Source: Emticicia sp. CRIBPO (GTDB taxonomy: Bacteria > Bacteroidota > Bacteroidia > Cytophagales > Spirosomataceae). From it: a DNA stretch of 64,000 nt. The notes under the pieces were generated by a model. That model saw only the letters and a list, made by a program, of their open reading frames with translations. It made no database searches and was not told where the DNA came from. The translations under genes and the position numbers were made by a program. Numbering within the stretch: the stretch's first letter is position 1; every line of letters begins with the position of its first letter. Below, piece after piece: positions 1-9,816 of this stretch. The stretch covers positions 372,001 to 436,000 of the forward strand of contig NZ_JAAAKV010000002.1 of NCBI RefSeq assembly GCF_009905725.1, written 5' to 3'.

Positions 1-452
1 TTATCGGTCTGACTTGCCACCGTAAAAGTAGGGTCTGTCTGATGCCCTACGCTCATACTCAGTAAATCCCTGACCCGTAGTGCCGCCAGGTTCGGACTAA
101 CCTGATCGGGCAGATCGTCCGGAAAAAATGAGATTACTTTATCCTCTACACTCAACTTCTTTTCTGCCACAGCAAAACCTACGGCTGTTGCCGTAAAACT
201 TTTGCTGACGGAATACATCGTATGCTTTAAGTCATTCCGGTATGGATTCCACCAGGCTTCAGCCACCACTTTTCCATGCCTGAGCATCATAAAACTATGG
301 AACTCATGTTTGCTTTTGGAAGCGGCATCCAGAAAACTGACGATCGCTTCAGAAGAAACGCCTTCGGCTTCGGGCGTACTCCGCGGAAGTGAACTGTTTT
401 TCTGTGCGGTGAGCTGAAAGCTTAAAAAAAGAAGAAGGAATATTTTTCTCAT
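1..452 (-). CDS. Serine hydrolase of the beta-lactamase (class C) family, C-terminus cut by window edge
   Basis: The first 150 codons are present; the rest lies beyond base 1. Translation from the ATG at 452 gives a signal peptide (MRKIFLLLFLSFQLTAQ) and then a beta-lactamase/transpeptidase-like fold. The S-x-x-K motif is visible as SVSK inside MYSVSKSFTATAVGF, followed by a VRDLLSMSVGH segment typical of class C-like esterases and penicillin-binding-protein relatives. The catalytic Ser of SVSK would be acylated by an ester or amide substrate in the periplasm. The substrate is unknown. It lies 124 bp downstream of the ABC permease on the same strand, so it may be read through from that operon or have its own promoter. 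Confidence 0.85.
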   Translation of the reverse strand, partial: MRKIFLLLFLSFQLTAQKNSSLPRSTPEAEGVSSEAIVSFLDAASKSKHEFHSFMMLRHGKVVAEAWWNPYRNDLKHTMYSVSKSFTATAVGFAVAEKKLSVEDKVISFFPDDLPDQVSPNLAALRVRDLLSMSVGHQTDPTFTVASQTD

Positions 453-576
453 GACTGATTATGATATAAGTTAAACTTTATCTTCAAATTTAAACATTTT
501 ATGGAGATATGGAGAAAGGAAAGAAGGAAAAAGGGAAACGGAGTTAACCTTTCTTCCCGCGTAACCATCTGTTTAA

Positions 577-1551
577 TCAATCTTTTTTCTGGTTTATTTT
601 ATCGATGATCACTGCCACGAGGATTACCAGGCCCTTGACCACCTGTTGCCAGAATGGAGAAACATTCAGCAAGACCAGGCCGTTATTGAGCACACCGATA
701 ATCGCAGCCCCGATCACGGTTCCGGTGACAGAACCAACTCCCCCTGACAGCGAAGTGCCGCCAATCACTACTGCGGCAATGGAGTCAAGTTCATAGCTGG
801 CACCCGCATTGGGCTGGGCAGAATTTAACCTGGAAGTCACCAGTATTCCGGCCACAGACGCCATCATCCCGGCAATGCCGTATACGATTAATTTGACCCG
901 GTTGATATTAATACCGGATAGAAATGCTGCTTTCTCATTGCCTCCGATGGCATAAATGTATCGGCCGAAGGTTGTCTTCTTACTCAAAAATAAAACGATC
1001 AAAACAAAGAATGCAGAAATCCAGACCGGAACGGGTATCCCAAGAAACCATCCCGAACCGATGAACTCAAAACTGCTGCCCAAATTGGAAATGGGCATGC
1101 CCTGGGTGTACAGCATGGTCAAACCCCGGGCAATGGTCAGCATCGCCAGGGTGGCGACAAAAGGGGGTATGGAAAACTTAGTAATGAACCATCCATTCAG
1201 AAAGCCCAGAAAAAGGCCCACCAGCATAGCCACCAGAACACCACCCAGTACCGTAAAGCCGACAAACAGATCAAGGGACTCAAAACCCAGGCCATTTTTA
1301 AGCAGGCCTGCACTCAATGCCGCAGTCAGGCCTAACACTGAGCCTACGGAAAGGTCGATACCGGCCATCAGAACGACCAGGGTCATCCCTACAGAAATAC
1401 AGACATTGACCGAAATCTGCCTGAGTACATTCCAGAGATTGGTGCCGGTCAGGAATTTATCTGACAAGAGGCTCAGCACCAGGCACAGCAGAAACAAGGC
1501 AATCAGCGACTGCGATTTTTTCAGGAATTCTTTATTGAATGAAACTGTCAT
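577..1551 (-). CDS. RbsC-like sugar ABC transporter permease
   Basis: This 324-residue, very hydrophobic protein belongs to the ribose/xylose/galactose permease family (BPD_transp_2). It has the usual family length, many membrane spans, and the conserved C-terminal part GTVIGAAIIGVLNNGLVLL followed by SPFWQQVVKG. It would form the inner-membrane channel of the importer whose ATPase (1556-3046) and binding protein (3656-4588) are encoded just upstream; the gap to the ATPase gene is 4 bp. It is the last gene of the ten-gene minus-strand operon. Family members carry pentoses, hexoses, autoinducer-2 or nucleosides, so ribose is only a default label. The start at 1551 (MTVSFNKEFLKK) gives a normal N-terminus. 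Confidence 0.92.
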   Translation of the reverse strand: MTVSFNKEFLKKSQSLIALFLLCLVLSLLSDKFLTGTNLWNVLRQISVNVCISVGMTLVVLMAGIDLSVGSVLGLTAALSAGLLKNGLGFESLDLFVGFTVLGGVLVAMLVGLFLGFLNGWFITKFSIPPFVATLAMLTIARGLTMLYTQGMPISNLGSSFEFIGSGWFLGIPVPVWISAFFVLIVLFLSKKTTFGRYIYAIGGNEKAAFLSGININRVKLIVYGIAGMMASVAGILVTSRLNSAQPNAGASYELDSIAAVVIGGTSLSGGVGSVTGTVIGAAIIGVLNNGLVLLNVSPFWQQVVKGLVILVAVIIDKINQKKD

Positions 1552-1555
1552 TGTT

Positions 1556-3046
1556 TTAATGGGGTAAGGCTGCTTTTAACAATTTATCTTCTGTGGCTTC
1601 AGAGGCTGAAAAAGAGGCTTTGATCTGACCTTCCGCCATGACCAGGATCCTGTCGGAGAGGGTCAGTATCTCGGGAATTTCAGAAGAGACCAGCAAGATA
1701 CTCATCTGGTCTGCTGCCAGTTTTTTAACCAACTCATATATCTCATTCTTGGCATTGATGTCGATTCCCCTGGTTGGTTCGTCCAGCATCAGTATCTCTG
1801 GATGAATGGCCAGCCATTTCGACAAAATCACTTTCTGCTGGTTTCCTCCGCTCAGGTTTTTACAATATTGATTTTCAGAAGGGGTTTTGATGCCCAGTTG
1901 CTGAATATAAGCCCTGGCAAGTGATTTTTCTTTCGAAGGGTTGATAAAATCATTGCCCGGTGAAGCATTCAGGCTGATATTGGAGGTGATGTCCATTCCC
2001 AGGACCAAGCCTTCATTTTTCCGGTCTTCCGTCAGAAAAGCCAGGCCGCTCCGGATGGCTTCCTTTGGTGTTTTCAAGTGCTTTTCTTTGCCGTTTATCT
2101 CCACTGAGCCCTCACTTGAGGAAGGATTCATACCAAAGATCGTTTCCAGCAGCTCTGTCCGTCCGGCTCCCATCAGTCCGAAAATTCCCAGAATTTCTCC
2201 CTTTTTCAATTCCAGGGATATATCCGTCAATAACTTCCTGTGTTTTACGGAAGGGTGTCTGAGGTTAAGATTTTTTATTTTCAAGACGGTTTCTTCCGAC
2301 GTGCTGCCTGCTTCCTTTTTTGAAATCAGGACCTGCCTCCCCACCATCTGTTCTATTAATTCCTGTTCAGTCGTCTGGCTCATTTCTCCTTCAGCCACAC
2401 TGCAGCCATCCCTCATGACCGTATAATAGTCGGCAATACGAAAGAGCTCATTCATTTTGTGGGAAATATACACGATGGTTTTCCCCTCTTCCTTGAGCCC
2501 ACGCACAATCCGGTGCAGATTATCTATTTCTTTATCAGTGATGGCCGAAGTAGGCTCATCCATCATGATGATCTCTGCATTCACCAGCAGGGCTTTTGCT
2601 ATCTCCACCAGTTGCTGCTCTCCCACTTTGAGTTGCTTAACCAGGGATCGTGGGGCAGCATCCAGCTGCAGTTTCTCCAGCAACTCCCGGGCTTTTTCAT
2701 CCATTTTCTTTTCATCCAGAAAACCCACAGAAGTGAGCAGCTCCCTTCCCAGAAACAGGTTTTCGGTAATGCTCAGTTCAGGAATAAGGTTGAGTTCCTG
2801 GTGTATAATGGCGATTCCGGCATTCTGGGCCTCTTTCACATTTCTGAACCGGACCCCTTCATTTTTTAAGATGATTTCTCCGTCATATTGTGTATATACC
2901 CCTGTCAATATCTTCAGCAAAGTAGATTTTCCGGCCCCGTTTTCGCCTAAAACAGCGTTGACTTTGCCAGGGTAAAATTTCAGGTTGACCTGTCTGAGGG
3001 CTTTTACCCCCGGAAACTCTTTCGATATATTGACGGCTTCTAACAA
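1556..3046 (-). CDS. RbsA-like sugar ABC transporter ATP-binding protein (two NBDs)
   Basis: This 496-residue cytoplasmic ATPase has two fused nucleotide-binding domains, as in RbsA/MglA/XylG. The first domain has Walker A GENGAGKST (residues 34-42), signature-like VGEQQLVEIAKAL and Walker B IIMMDEPTSAI. The second has the degenerate P-loop GLMGAGRTE usual for this family, signature LSGGNQQKV and Walker B LMLDEPTRGID. It energises uptake through the permease at 577-1551. Its start at 3046 follows the DUF2291 gene end (3049) with a 2-bp gap, so the two are almost certainly co-translated. Confidence 0.93.
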   Translation of the reverse strand: MLEAVNISKEFPGVKALRQVNLKFYPGKVNAVLGENGAGKSTLLKILTGVYTQYDGEIILKNEGVRFRNVKEAQNAGIAIIHQELNLIPELSITENLFLGRELLTSVGFLDEKKMDEKARELLEKLQLDAAPRSLVKQLKVGEQQLVEIAKALLVNAEIIMMDEPTSAITDKEIDNLHRIVRGLKEEGKTIVYISHKMNELFRIADYYTVMRDGCSVAEGEMSQTTEQELIEQMVGRQVLISKKEAGSTSEETVLKIKNLNLRHPSVKHRKLLTDISLELKKGEILGIFGLMGAGRTELLETIFGMNPSSSEGSVEINGKEKHLKTPKEAIRSGLAFLTEDRKNEGLVLGMDITSNISLNASPGNDFINPSKEKSLARAYIQQLGIKTPSENQYCKNLSGGNQQKVILSKWLAIHPEILMLDEPTRGIDINAKNEIYELVKKLAADQMSILLVSSEIPEILTLSDRILVMAEGQIKASFSASEATEDKLLKAALPH

Positions 3047-3048
3047 GG

Positions 3049-3663
3049 CTATTGCAAGGTTATTTGAGCTGGTATAATCATAAATTCAATATCAGACAGA
3101 TGCTTTCTATTCAACTTCAGGGCTCCCATAAAACTGATTTTGTCTCCTTCCCTCAGCCTCTGCACCGTCGGGGCAATCACTTTTTCACGGACCAGCGTAT
3201 TCAAAGCCTCGGAGACCTTGTTAAACTCCGCATTGGTTTTAAAGTCGGTCAGTTTCACCAGCCGGGAAGCGTCCCGGAGGTCATTCCCGAAGATGTACTT
3301 GCTATCCAGGGTAACCGACTCTCCTTTTTCAGTGAGTATCTTCAGGCTACCGTCCTGAACAGCAGAAATCCTGCCGTTGCCTTTGACCATAAAATAGGCC
3401 GAATTCCCTATTCCCAGCCTGTTTCCGTAGATACTGAATGCTGAATCGGGTTTGGTCTGAATCATGAACATAAGCTCATCCAGCCCCACACCCATGTCTT
3501 CACTGAGAATGCCCTTGTTATACAGCGTGTCGGCATAAGCATCATAGTCAAATCCTGATTTGTCCAGCTGTTTTACCTCACTCAGTTTCTTGAAATAGAT
3601 AGACTTATAGCCCAGGAACAAGACCAGAACAGCGGCAATGATATATCTGTAGATTTTATTCAT
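3049..3663 (-). CDS. DUF2291 family protein associated with sugar ABC importer
   Basis: This 204-residue protein has one N-terminal membrane anchor ([17 protein letters not shown]) and a periplasmic body. I recognise the DUF2291 pattern: the anchor followed by FKKLSEVK, a central [20 protein letters not shown] segment, then [12 protein letters not shown] and a C-terminal LNRKHL part. DUF2291 genes are known to sit with RbsABC-type importers, but their role is not established; a helper of the binding protein or permease is a guess. The gene overlaps the binding-protein gene by 8 bp upstream and is 2 bp from the ATPase gene downstream, so it is an integral part of the transporter set. Confidence 0.75.
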   Translation of the reverse strand: MNKIYRYIIAAVLVLFLGYKSIYFKKLSEVKQLDKSGFDYDAYADTLYNKGILSEDMGVGLDELMFMIQTKPDSAFSIYGNRLGIGNSAYFMVKGNGRISAVQDGSLKILTEKGESVTLDSKYIFGNDLRDASRLVKLTDFKTNAEFNKVSEALNTLVREKVIAPTVQRLREGDKISFMGALKLNRKHLSDIEFMIIPAQITLQ

Positions 3664-4588
3664 AGTCTTTCACATTTGCTGCGTTTACCAGTTCAACCTC
3701 CACAGGAACCCTTTGAGGAAAAATCCTTCTTCCCCCGAAATACTCATGGGCATATTGAGCGGCCGTTTTGGCCATCACTTTCGGGTATTGCATTCCGGTG
3801 GCCACGATCTTCTTTTCCCTGATTTTTTCGATGACATCAGATGCTCCGTCAAATCCGAACACTTTCACTTTATCCGCTTTGCCTGCCGCCTGCAGGGCCT
3901 GGTATGCTCCCATGGCCATCGCATCATTGCCACAAAAAACAGCGTCGATGTCGGGATGGGCCTGCATCAGGGTTTCCAGCACTTCCATGGCTTTGTTCCT
4001 GTCGAAGTCGCCGCTTTGCTGGGCCACCATTTTCAAACCGGGAAACTTATCCACCACCGAGTGGAACCCTCCTGACCTGGCCCAGGTATTATTATCACCC
4101 ACCAGCCCAATGATTTCCACATAATTTCCTTTTTCTTTCAATGCCCTGACAAAGGATATTCCTATGGAGACACACCCGGCATAATTATCAGAAAGTATCT
4201 GGCTTGTGGCTGCATCATCCGCATTGACTTCCCTGTCCATACAAAAAACCGGAATTCCTGCCTCCTTGGCTTTTAAAATATTTACTACAGAGCCATCCGC
4301 ATCGGTAGGATTAAAGAGGATGGCATCAAAACCTGAGGATATGAGGTTTTCAAAGTTGTCCGATTCTGTGGCCGGGTTGTTCTGGGAATCAAAGATCTTG
4401 GCTTCATAACCCAAAGCTTCGGCATCTTTGACGGCCGACTCTGCCAGCACCACAAACCAGGGGTTGTTCAGGGTCGAAATCACCACCGCCACTTTAGGTT
4501 TTTCTGTGCCGGTTTTGTTCTGACATGAAAAACAAAATGACACAATCAGGCATAAAAGACTGGCTATTTTTTTCATACACATCATCAC
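3656..4588 (-). CDS. RbsB-like periplasmic sugar-binding lipoprotein
   Basis: This solute-binding protein (Peripla_BP_4 type, about 310 residues) starts with a lipoprotein signal ending at SFCFSC, so it is probably anchored by lipid at that Cys. The mature part begins [17 protein letters not shown], the classical RbsB start, followed by [18 protein letters not shown] and [14 protein letters not shown]. Later segments include [15 protein letters not shown] and [11 protein letters not shown], which line the sugar pocket in this family. It delivers the ligand to the permease/ATPase encoded downstream. The first codon overlaps the stop of the DUF1593 gene; the start could instead be the fourth Met at 4576 (MKKIASLLC), which gives a cleaner signal peptide. 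The ligand is a small sugar, not necessarily ribose. Confidence 0.92.
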   Translation of the reverse strand: MMMCMKKIASLLCLIVSFCFSCQNKTGTEKPKVAVVISTLNNPWFVVLAESAVKDAEALGYEAKIFDSQNNPATESDNFENLISSGFDAILFNPTDADGSVVNILKAKEAGIPVFCMDREVNADDAATSQILSDNYAGCVSIGISFVRALKEKGNYVEIIGLVGDNNTWARSGGFHSVVDKFPGLKMVAQQSGDFDRNKAMEVLETLMQAHPDIDAVFCGNDAMAMGAYQALQAAGKADKVKVFGFDGASDVIEKIREKKIVATGMQYPKVMAKTAAQYAHEYFGGRRIFPQRVPVEVELVNAANVKDYE

Positions 4589-5988
4589 TTTGGGATTACA
4601 TTTACAATGACCCGCTGGTACCGGGTAAGGCTGGGGGTACCATTATCGCTTACTTCTAAAATAAAATGCATCGTTCTAGCTTCAGTTACCGGCGGTGCCG
4701 TAAATTTCACCTCTTTGTCAACCGAATTTTTGAGGACAAACCTGCTGGCAGCCAAACTTCCCGGTTCTTTATAATGCATCCAGCTATACTGAAGTGTGTT
4801 ATTGTCGGGATCCGTGCCAAGACCGGAAAGTACTACTTCCTCACCCGATTTTGCGGTTATCTCGTTAGGGTGGTTTAGGCTGACTTTTGGCGGGTGATTA
4901 GCTTCCGAATACTTTTTGGCCACACACCAATCCATCCGGGCAAAAAAATCATGCTGAAACGCTTTTCTCCAACGCCATATCGTAGCGTGGTTACTGGTAT
5001 GATAGCTTTTGGTGATATCGCTATAGACCTCGTCCTGTGTATCTGTCCAGATCGGGCGGGTTTCCGGTTCATACATGTATTTCCTGAAGGGTGGAATATA
5101 TAGTTCATAACGTCCGCCCCAGCTGCCATAATCCGGGTGTTCAGGGTCGTTTAAACCATTGTTGATAAGCCCCAAGAACGCAGGGCTGTCACCTTCCATC
5201 AGAAAATCTATTTTAGGGTACTTATCACCCAACGCCCCGTGATTCTGCCGGACATGCTGATCCAGGGATTTATTTCTCACAATACTGGTATCGGCTCCTG
5301 AAAAGCGTCCGTGGTAAATATCACCCGAAATACCCGACCAGGTGGCATAATGATACTGCCCACCTCCGTTTTCTTCAAAACCCGGGCTCACCACATAAAA
5401 CAAACCAGGGAAATTTTTACGGATCCAGGGGCCTGTGTCATCCTGATCGGAAATGGTGTAAACCCGCAACCTCGTAATTACCCGGGCAAGCTCACTTTCT
5501 TTTATGGTTCGCCTCAGTTTCCAAAGGGCTTGTGCCAATACATTCGTCCCTCCCCAGGCCTGGATATACAAAGGCCGGGTATCGTTTTTAAGCATGCTTT
5601 GGATCAGCCATTCAGACCCTTCCGAGTCTTTCCCTTCGCCCAAGCCCTCTTTTCCGAACACCGGCAATCCTTTTTTTATAATAGAATGAATGAATTTCTC
5701 TGTCGGATACCCTCCTTCGTGTATTTCAAGATTATCCCGCACTTTGCCGTAGGCCTCTGTGATATCGTGCAAACGCCATTCAGCTGTTTTCGTCCGCTGC
5801 CAGCAGGAAGTAGTGGCTACAATACCCTCGGTGTCAAACTGGTTGGCATAGGTCAGAAAACGGACGTACGACATGGCATCATCGGGCTCGTTTTCAATAT
5901 CGGTCAACACAAACACACGAGGTTTCTGTGCCAGGGAAATCCGGCAGAACAACACTAAAAACAAGTTAAGGATAAGGTATTTTTTCAT
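4585..5988 (-). CDS. Exported DUF1593 protein (nucleoside-hydrolase-like domain plus cadherin-like domain), paralog 1
   Basis: This 467-residue protein has a signal peptide ending near SLAQ (residue 21). The N-terminal domain is DUF1593, related to Ca-dependent nucleoside hydrolases: [13 protein letters not shown] keeps Asp30, Asp36 and Asp37 of the metal-binding loop, but with two residues more than the standard D-x3-D-D spacing. A second conserved segment, [11 protein letters not shown], lies near residue 260. The last ~85 residues form a cadherin-like beta domain ([12 protein letters not shown]). The founding member, Sde182 of Saccharophagus, was described as cellulose-binding; enzymatic activity is unproven. 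The gene sits between the split transketolase (3-bp gap) and the binding protein (4-bp overlap), so it shares their regulation. It may release the sugar that the ABC importer takes up. Confidence 0.88.
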   Translation of the reverse strand: MKKYLILNLFLVLFCRISLAQKPRVFVLTDIENEPDDAMSYVRFLTYANQFDTEGIVATTSCWQRTKTAEWRLHDITEAYGKVRDNLEIHEGGYPTEKFIHSIIKKGLPVFGKEGLGEGKDSEGSEWLIQSMLKNDTRPLYIQAWGGTNVLAQALWKLRRTIKESELARVITRLRVYTISDQDDTGPWIRKNFPGLFYVVSPGFEENGGGQYHYATWSGISGDIYHGRFSGADTSIVRNKSLDQHVRQNHGALGDKYPKIDFLMEGDSPAFLGLINNGLNDPEHPDYGSWGGRYELYIPPFRKYMYEPETRPIWTDTQDEVYSDITKSYHTSNHATIWRWRKAFQHDFFARMDWCVAKKYSEANHPPKVSLNHPNEITAKSGEEVVLSGLGTDPDNNTLQYSWMHYKEPGSLAASRFVLKNSVDKEVKFTAPPVTEARTMHFILEVSDNGTPSLTRYQRVIVNVIPK

Positions 5989-5991
5989 CTT

Positions 5992-6957
5992 TTATGGCTG
6001 TATAAGGCTGAGTGCTGTTTGTACAAGTCCTTTTTCCGATATACCGTAATGTTCGAAAATCTCAGTCTGAGACCCAGACACGGTATGTTCATCAGGCAAG
6101 GCCACAATTTTAAACGAATTACGAAACCCTTTCTGAAAAAGGAAGGACGCCACCGCTTCTCCCAGGCCACCGTTGACAGAATGTTCTTCGACAGTAATGA
6201 TGGGCTGATTATTGCCTGCTGTTTCAAACAACAGGGCTTCGTCCAGGGGCTTAATGGTATGCATACTGATGACTTTGCATCTGACATTGTAAGTTTGCTC
6301 GAGTAAATCTGCAGCTTTCACACAAGGCAATACGGCCTCACCGGTAGCCACAAAAGTCAGGTCTCCCCCTTCTCTGACTACCCGGCCCTTACCTATCCGG
6401 AATTCAGAAATCTGACGGCTCAGATTATCCGGCATGCCCTTTTTCCCAAAACGGATGTAGACAGGGCTTTCCGTCTCAGCAGCTTGCCTGATGGCTTCTG
6501 CAGTCTCGAAATTATCTGCCGGGGCAATAATGGTTATGTTGTTAATGGCTCTTAATACGGCATAATCATGCAAGCTGTGATGGGTAGTGCCCAGGGCACC
6601 ATAACTTACCCCGGCACTGATCCCGATCAGTTTAACGGGGTTGTCGGAATAAGCCACATCGTTTTTGATCTGTTCTAAAGAGCGGGCGGTCAGAAAACAG
6701 GCCGGCGAAACGGCGAAGGCCTTTTTACCCATGCTTGCCAGTCCGGCAGCAACGCCCACCAGGTTTTGTTCTGCAATGCCCACTTCAATGATCTGGTCAG
6801 GGAACTTCACGCCGAAAGGGCCGAGTTTACCGGACCCGCGTGAATCACTCGTAACCACCAGGATGTCGCGGTCATGTGCCGCCAGCTCCTGCAGGGTGGC
6901 TGAGAAAACCTCAAGGTTTGCTGTTTCAGCTGTTTTTATTACTTCCGTTGCCATCAT
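5992..6957 (-). CDS. Transketolase, C-terminal (pyrimidine-binding) subunit of a split enzyme
   Basis: This 321-residue protein matches the second half of transketolase: a pyrimidine-binding domain (residues ~10-170) with VEVGIAEQNLVGVAAGLAS, whose Glu is expected to activate the thiamin diphosphate ring, and GALGTTHHSLHDYAVLR, followed by the C-terminal transketolase domain (TVEEHSVNGGLGEAV). It must pair with the N-terminal subunit encoded directly upstream; the two genes overlap by 4 bp in an ATGA arrangement, which suggests coupled translation. Split transketolases occur in general metabolism and also in special sugar routes such as the apulose-4-phosphate enzyme of D-apiose use. The context (isomerase, importer, DeoR) argues for a dedicated catabolic role here. 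Confidence 0.92.
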   Translation of the reverse strand: MMATEVIKTAETANLEVFSATLQELAAHDRDILVVTSDSRGSGKLGPFGVKFPDQIIEVGIAEQNLVGVAAGLASMGKKAFAVSPACFLTARSLEQIKNDVAYSDNPVKLIGISAGVSYGALGTTHHSLHDYAVLRAINNITIIAPADNFETAEAIRQAAETESPVYIRFGKKGMPDNLSRQISEFRIGKGRVVREGGDLTFVATGEAVLPCVKAADLLEQTYNVRCKVISMHTIKPLDEALLFETAGNNQPIITVEEHSVNGGLGEAVASFLFQKGFRNSFKIVALPDEHTVSGSQTEIFEHYGISEKGLVQTALSLIQP

Positions 6958-7784
6958 TCCAAAATTTTAGTTCTGATACCTTCCAGCTCCTCCATGGCCG
7001 CGGCATATTGTTCTTTGTCCGGAACCCCATGATGCCATTTCAGGGTATTCTCCATATAACTCACTCCCTTGCCTTTTGTGGTATGGGCTATGATAAATGA
7101 GGGCTTTCCAGTCTCAAAAGGCAGGCTTTCCAGCGTCGAAGTCAGTTCTTCGAAATTGTGTCCGTCCACATGTCTGACGGCCCAGCCGAATGCTTCCAGT
7201 TTTTTATCAATGGGCTCCAGTCCCATTACCTCGGTATTGGTCCCTGAAATCTGTAATTTATTATAGTCCAGGATGGCACAGAGATTATCTAATTTATAAT
7301 GTGAAGCGAGCATAAATGCCTCCCAGTTGGAGCCTTCCGCCAGCTCACCATCACCCATAATCGTAAAAACCTTCAGCGGCAGCCCGTCTTTTTTAGCCGC
7401 AATGGCATTGCCGGCACAAATAGCCAGACCATGGCCCAAACCTCCTGTATTTTGTTCTACTCCTTTGATTTTTTTTGTCGGGTGGCCGATATAAGGGGAC
7501 TGATAACGGCAAAGCGTCAGCAGGTCTTCTTCAGGAAAGAAACCCTGGTCGGCCAGTACTACATACAGAGCCTCCACACAATGCCCCTTGCTCTGGACAT
7601 ACCGGTCACGCTCGTTCAGATGAAAGTTTTCCGGAGACACATTCATGATCCGGTTATACAGGACATTGAGAATGTCAACGACAGACAAACTCCCTCCTGT
7701 ATGCCCGGCCTTAGCGTTGTAGATATACCTGAGGATTTTCTCCCTGTATTCTACCGATTTGAGTTCCAGTTCCTGAATGGTCAT
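6954..7784 (-). CDS. Transketolase, N-terminal (thiamin diphosphate-binding) subunit of a split enzyme
   Basis: This subunit of about 276 residues carries the thiamin diphosphate site: GDGELAEGSNWEAF begins the GDG-x(n)-N motif that ends at DYNKLQ. AGHTGGSLSVVDIL near the N-terminus and GGLGHGLAICAGNA are further transketolase signatures. I chose the ATG at 7784 (MTIQELELKSVEYREK) because it starts the known N-terminal helix and leaves 10 bp after the isomerase stop; ATGs at 7805 and 7811 would overlap that gene. Together with 5992-6957 it forms a heteromeric transketolase moving two-carbon units between sugar phosphates, or possibly acting on an unphosphorylated ketose made by the neighbouring isomerase. 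Confidence 0.92.
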   Translation of the reverse strand: MTIQELELKSVEYREKILRYIYNAKAGHTGGSLSVVDILNVLYNRIMNVSPENFHLNERDRYVQSKGHCVEALYVVLADQGFFPEEDLLTLCRYQSPYIGHPTKKIKGVEQNTGGLGHGLAICAGNAIAAKKDGLPLKVFTIMGDGELAEGSNWEAFMLASHYKLDNLCAILDYNKLQISGTNTEVMGLEPIDKKLEAFGWAVRHVDGHNFEELTSTLESLPFETGKPSFIIAHTTKGKGVSYMENTLKWHHGVPDKEQYAAAMEELEGIRTKILE

Positions 7785-7794
7785 ACTTTTACTG

Positions 7795-9204
7795 TTATTT
7801 CTCATGCACATACACTTCCCATCCCATGTAATTTTCGAGAGCCTCCTCCAGGATAGCTGCCGTTTTTGAAGCATTCATGACCACGTGGTGTTCAAAGCCA
7901 TTGCGGCAAATGTGCTTCATCAGGTTTTGCAGCTGCGGTATCTGGGCCACGGCCCGGTTGCCAAAAGTATTCAGGGCATCATTGGTCAGTTCTCCTTCAC
8001 CGATATAAGCTTTGATAATCCCCTTGGGATCATCTGTACTGATGCGGCCGTAGGTCAGCGGCATAGCCGGAGTCCGGCCGTCAAGAGCCCCGTAGGTATT
8101 TTCAACGCCGACGGTGGTTCCGAGAATCGGGGCATTGCTGATCTGGATGTCGGGCAAAAACGACTTGGCCCAGTTGCCGCAATGAAACAACACACATTTA
8201 TCCGGATCGTCCGCATAGTTATTGTTCCAGTCTACCAAAGCCGAGGGCGAATAAGAAGCCAGCTGCATGGCGTACATTGTTAAAGTACCTGTCACATCGA
8301 CCTCACAGGCACTCGGCAGCATGTTTTCGCTCATGATGCTCATGCTGGTGCACACATTACAGCCGTAGTTTTGCTGCAGCGAGGTCCAGCATTGAATAGC
8401 GGTAGCATCCAGGGCATATTCTTCCATGAATTCTTTCAGCACCACATCCAGTTTGGCAATCTGTATCATGGCTTCATTCGGCGTTCGTCCCTGCGGGGCG
8501 TAAGCCAGGATGCTGTCCAGGTGTTGTTTTACAGAAGCGTCTTCTTTGGTGAGTTTGTTGGCTTTGCCCAGGATTTCCGACAGATCGACCGTGGTAACGG
8601 TGATCCCGTTTCTTTGAAGTATTTTTTCACTGTACCTCACGGTGTTGAATGCTCCGGGACGTGCCCCGACGGCTCCTATCCGGACATTTCTCAGCCCTTT
8701 CACCACCCTGCAAATGGCCGTAAAATCAAGCAGGTCACGGTGAAAAACCGGATCTGAAGGATTCATGACATGCTGGCTTGTCAGCGAATATTTGATTCCG
8801 TACTGATAGAGGTTATTGCAAACAGATATCTTGCCACACCAGGAATCACGCCTGTTGGCTACATTCAGCTTATTCAGTTCGTCCGGATAAGCCTGGATAA
8901 GAACCGGCACATTAAGTGCGGCAAGTTTAAGGGTATCAGCCACTCCTTTCTCGTCTCCGAAATTGGGCAGTAGCACCAGGATGCCCACGATCTCCTCTCT
9001 GTGTTTTTTGAATAATTCGGCACACTTCTGTGCTTCCTTATAGGTTTCCACACCTCCCAGTTTGGTATCCACACTGTCTAAAAGCACAGGGGTGAGATTC
9101 AGTTTTGCAAATACCTCAATAATTTCAACGCGGGCCCTTTCTACCAGGCTGTCAGGGAAAAAATCGCGGTTTCCGATAATTACACCCAAAGTAAGATTCT
9201 TCAT
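7795..9204 (-). CDS. L-fucose/L-arabinose isomerase-like sugar isomerase (COG2407 type)
   Basis: This protein of about 469 residues has the two-lobed N-terminal fold of FucI-like isomerases (ILVLLPNFGDEKG) and a C-terminal catalytic region with CTSMSIMSENMLPSACEVDVTG, which contains the Glu and Asp expected to bind the metal. Such enzymes convert an aldose to a 2-ketose in the cytoplasm. The exact sugar is unclear: the family acts on L-fucose, D-arabinose and related pentoses. The gene lies between the HD hydrolase and the split transketolase, so its ketose product probably feeds the transketolase. The ATG at 9204 (MKNLTLGVIIG) is preferred; an upstream ATG at 9216 would add MGIN. No sugar kinase gene is present in the operon. 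Confidence 0.85.
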   Translation of the reverse strand: MKNLTLGVIIGNRDFFPDSLVERARVEIIEVFAKLNLTPVLLDSVDTKLGGVETYKEAQKCAELFKKHREEIVGILVLLPNFGDEKGVADTLKLAALNVPVLIQAYPDELNKLNVANRRDSWCGKISVCNNLYQYGIKYSLTSQHVMNPSDPVFHRDLLDFTAICRVVKGLRNVRIGAVGARPGAFNTVRYSEKILQRNGITVTTVDLSEILGKANKLTKEDASVKQHLDSILAYAPQGRTPNEAMIQIAKLDVVLKEFMEEYALDATAIQCWTSLQQNYGCNVCTSMSIMSENMLPSACEVDVTGTLTMYAMQLASYSPSALVDWNNNYADDPDKCVLFHCGNWAKSFLPDIQISNAPILGTTVGVENTYGALDGRTPAMPLTYGRISTDDPKGIIKAYIGEGELTNDALNTFGNRAVAQIPQLQNLMKHICRNGFEHHVVMNASKTAAILEEALENYMGWEVYVHEK

Positions 9205-9219
9205 ATTTATACCCATTTT

Positions 9220-9816
9220 TTAGTCTCTGCTGTACAAGCCGTTTTCAACACTTTTTTCGATGAGGTCCCTGGTCAGTTCCCACAACTCCTCTGAAACTTC
9301 CTGAATAAATGCCTTTTTGTCCAATACCTTAGCCCTGGTCATCTGATACGGGTTGGAGTCTTTCTCAGCCGTAATGAGGTGATTCAATAAAGGTTGTATC
9401 GCATCAATACTCGCTGCATACCGGGCTTCCGGACTTTGCCTTTCTTCAAACTCTCTCCAGAGCCCGATAAATTCTTCATTATACTTTTTCGGCAGAAGAC
9501 CGAATATCCTGACTGCCGATAACTTTTCTTTTTCAGCAGCGAGGTTTTTTCCTTCTTCATCATACAGAAAAGTATCCCCGGCGTCTATTTCCACGATGTC
9601 GTGAATAAGCAACATTTTAATAACCCTCAATATATCAAGGTCAGGCAATGAGGCATGATCCAGAAGCAAAACAGCCATCAGGGTGACGTGCCAGGAATGC
9701 TCCGCACTGTTTTCAGACCTGCTTTTATCGAAAACCCCGTTTTGACGGTAGACAATCTTCAGCTTTTCGATTTCAGCGATGAAAGCCATCTTCTCAGTCA
9801 GGTCCTGGTTTTTCAT
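9220..9816 (-). CDS. HD-domain phosphohydrolase (YfbR / HD_3-like)
   Basis: This 198-residue cytoplasmic HD-domain protein has the metal ligands in the expected order: SAEHSWHV (His), LLIHDIVEIDAGDT (His-Asp) and SIDAIQPLLNHL (Asp). The layout is that of the YfbR-like group, which removes 5'-phosphate from (deoxy)nucleoside monophosphates, although many members of HD_3 have no tested substrate. It overlaps the DeoR regulator gene by 4 bp and is 15 bp from the isomerase gene, so it is operonic. A phosphatase acting on a sugar phosphate or nucleotide that builds up in this pathway is a plausible inference. Confidence 0.85.
   Translation of the reverse strand: MKNQDLTEKMAFIAEIEKLKIVYRQNGVFDKSRSENSAEHSWHVTLMAVLLLDHASLPDLDILRVIKMLLIHDIVEIDAGDTFLYDEEGKNLAAEKEKLSAVRIFGLLPKKYNEEFIGLWREFEERQSPEARYAASIDAIQPLLNHLITAEKDSNPYQMTRAKVLDKKAFIQEVSEELWELTRDLIEKSVENGLYSRD

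Noticed and set aside
202-417. Short plus-strand frame of 71 codons
   Set aside because: It lies antisense inside the serine hydrolase gene, which has a signal peptide and an SxxK motif; the plus frame shows no protein-like features.
5992-7784. Transketolase in two frames could be a frameshifted single gene
   Set aside because: The genes overlap by ATGA, each half is complete at a natural domain border, and split transketolases of these sizes are a well-known form.
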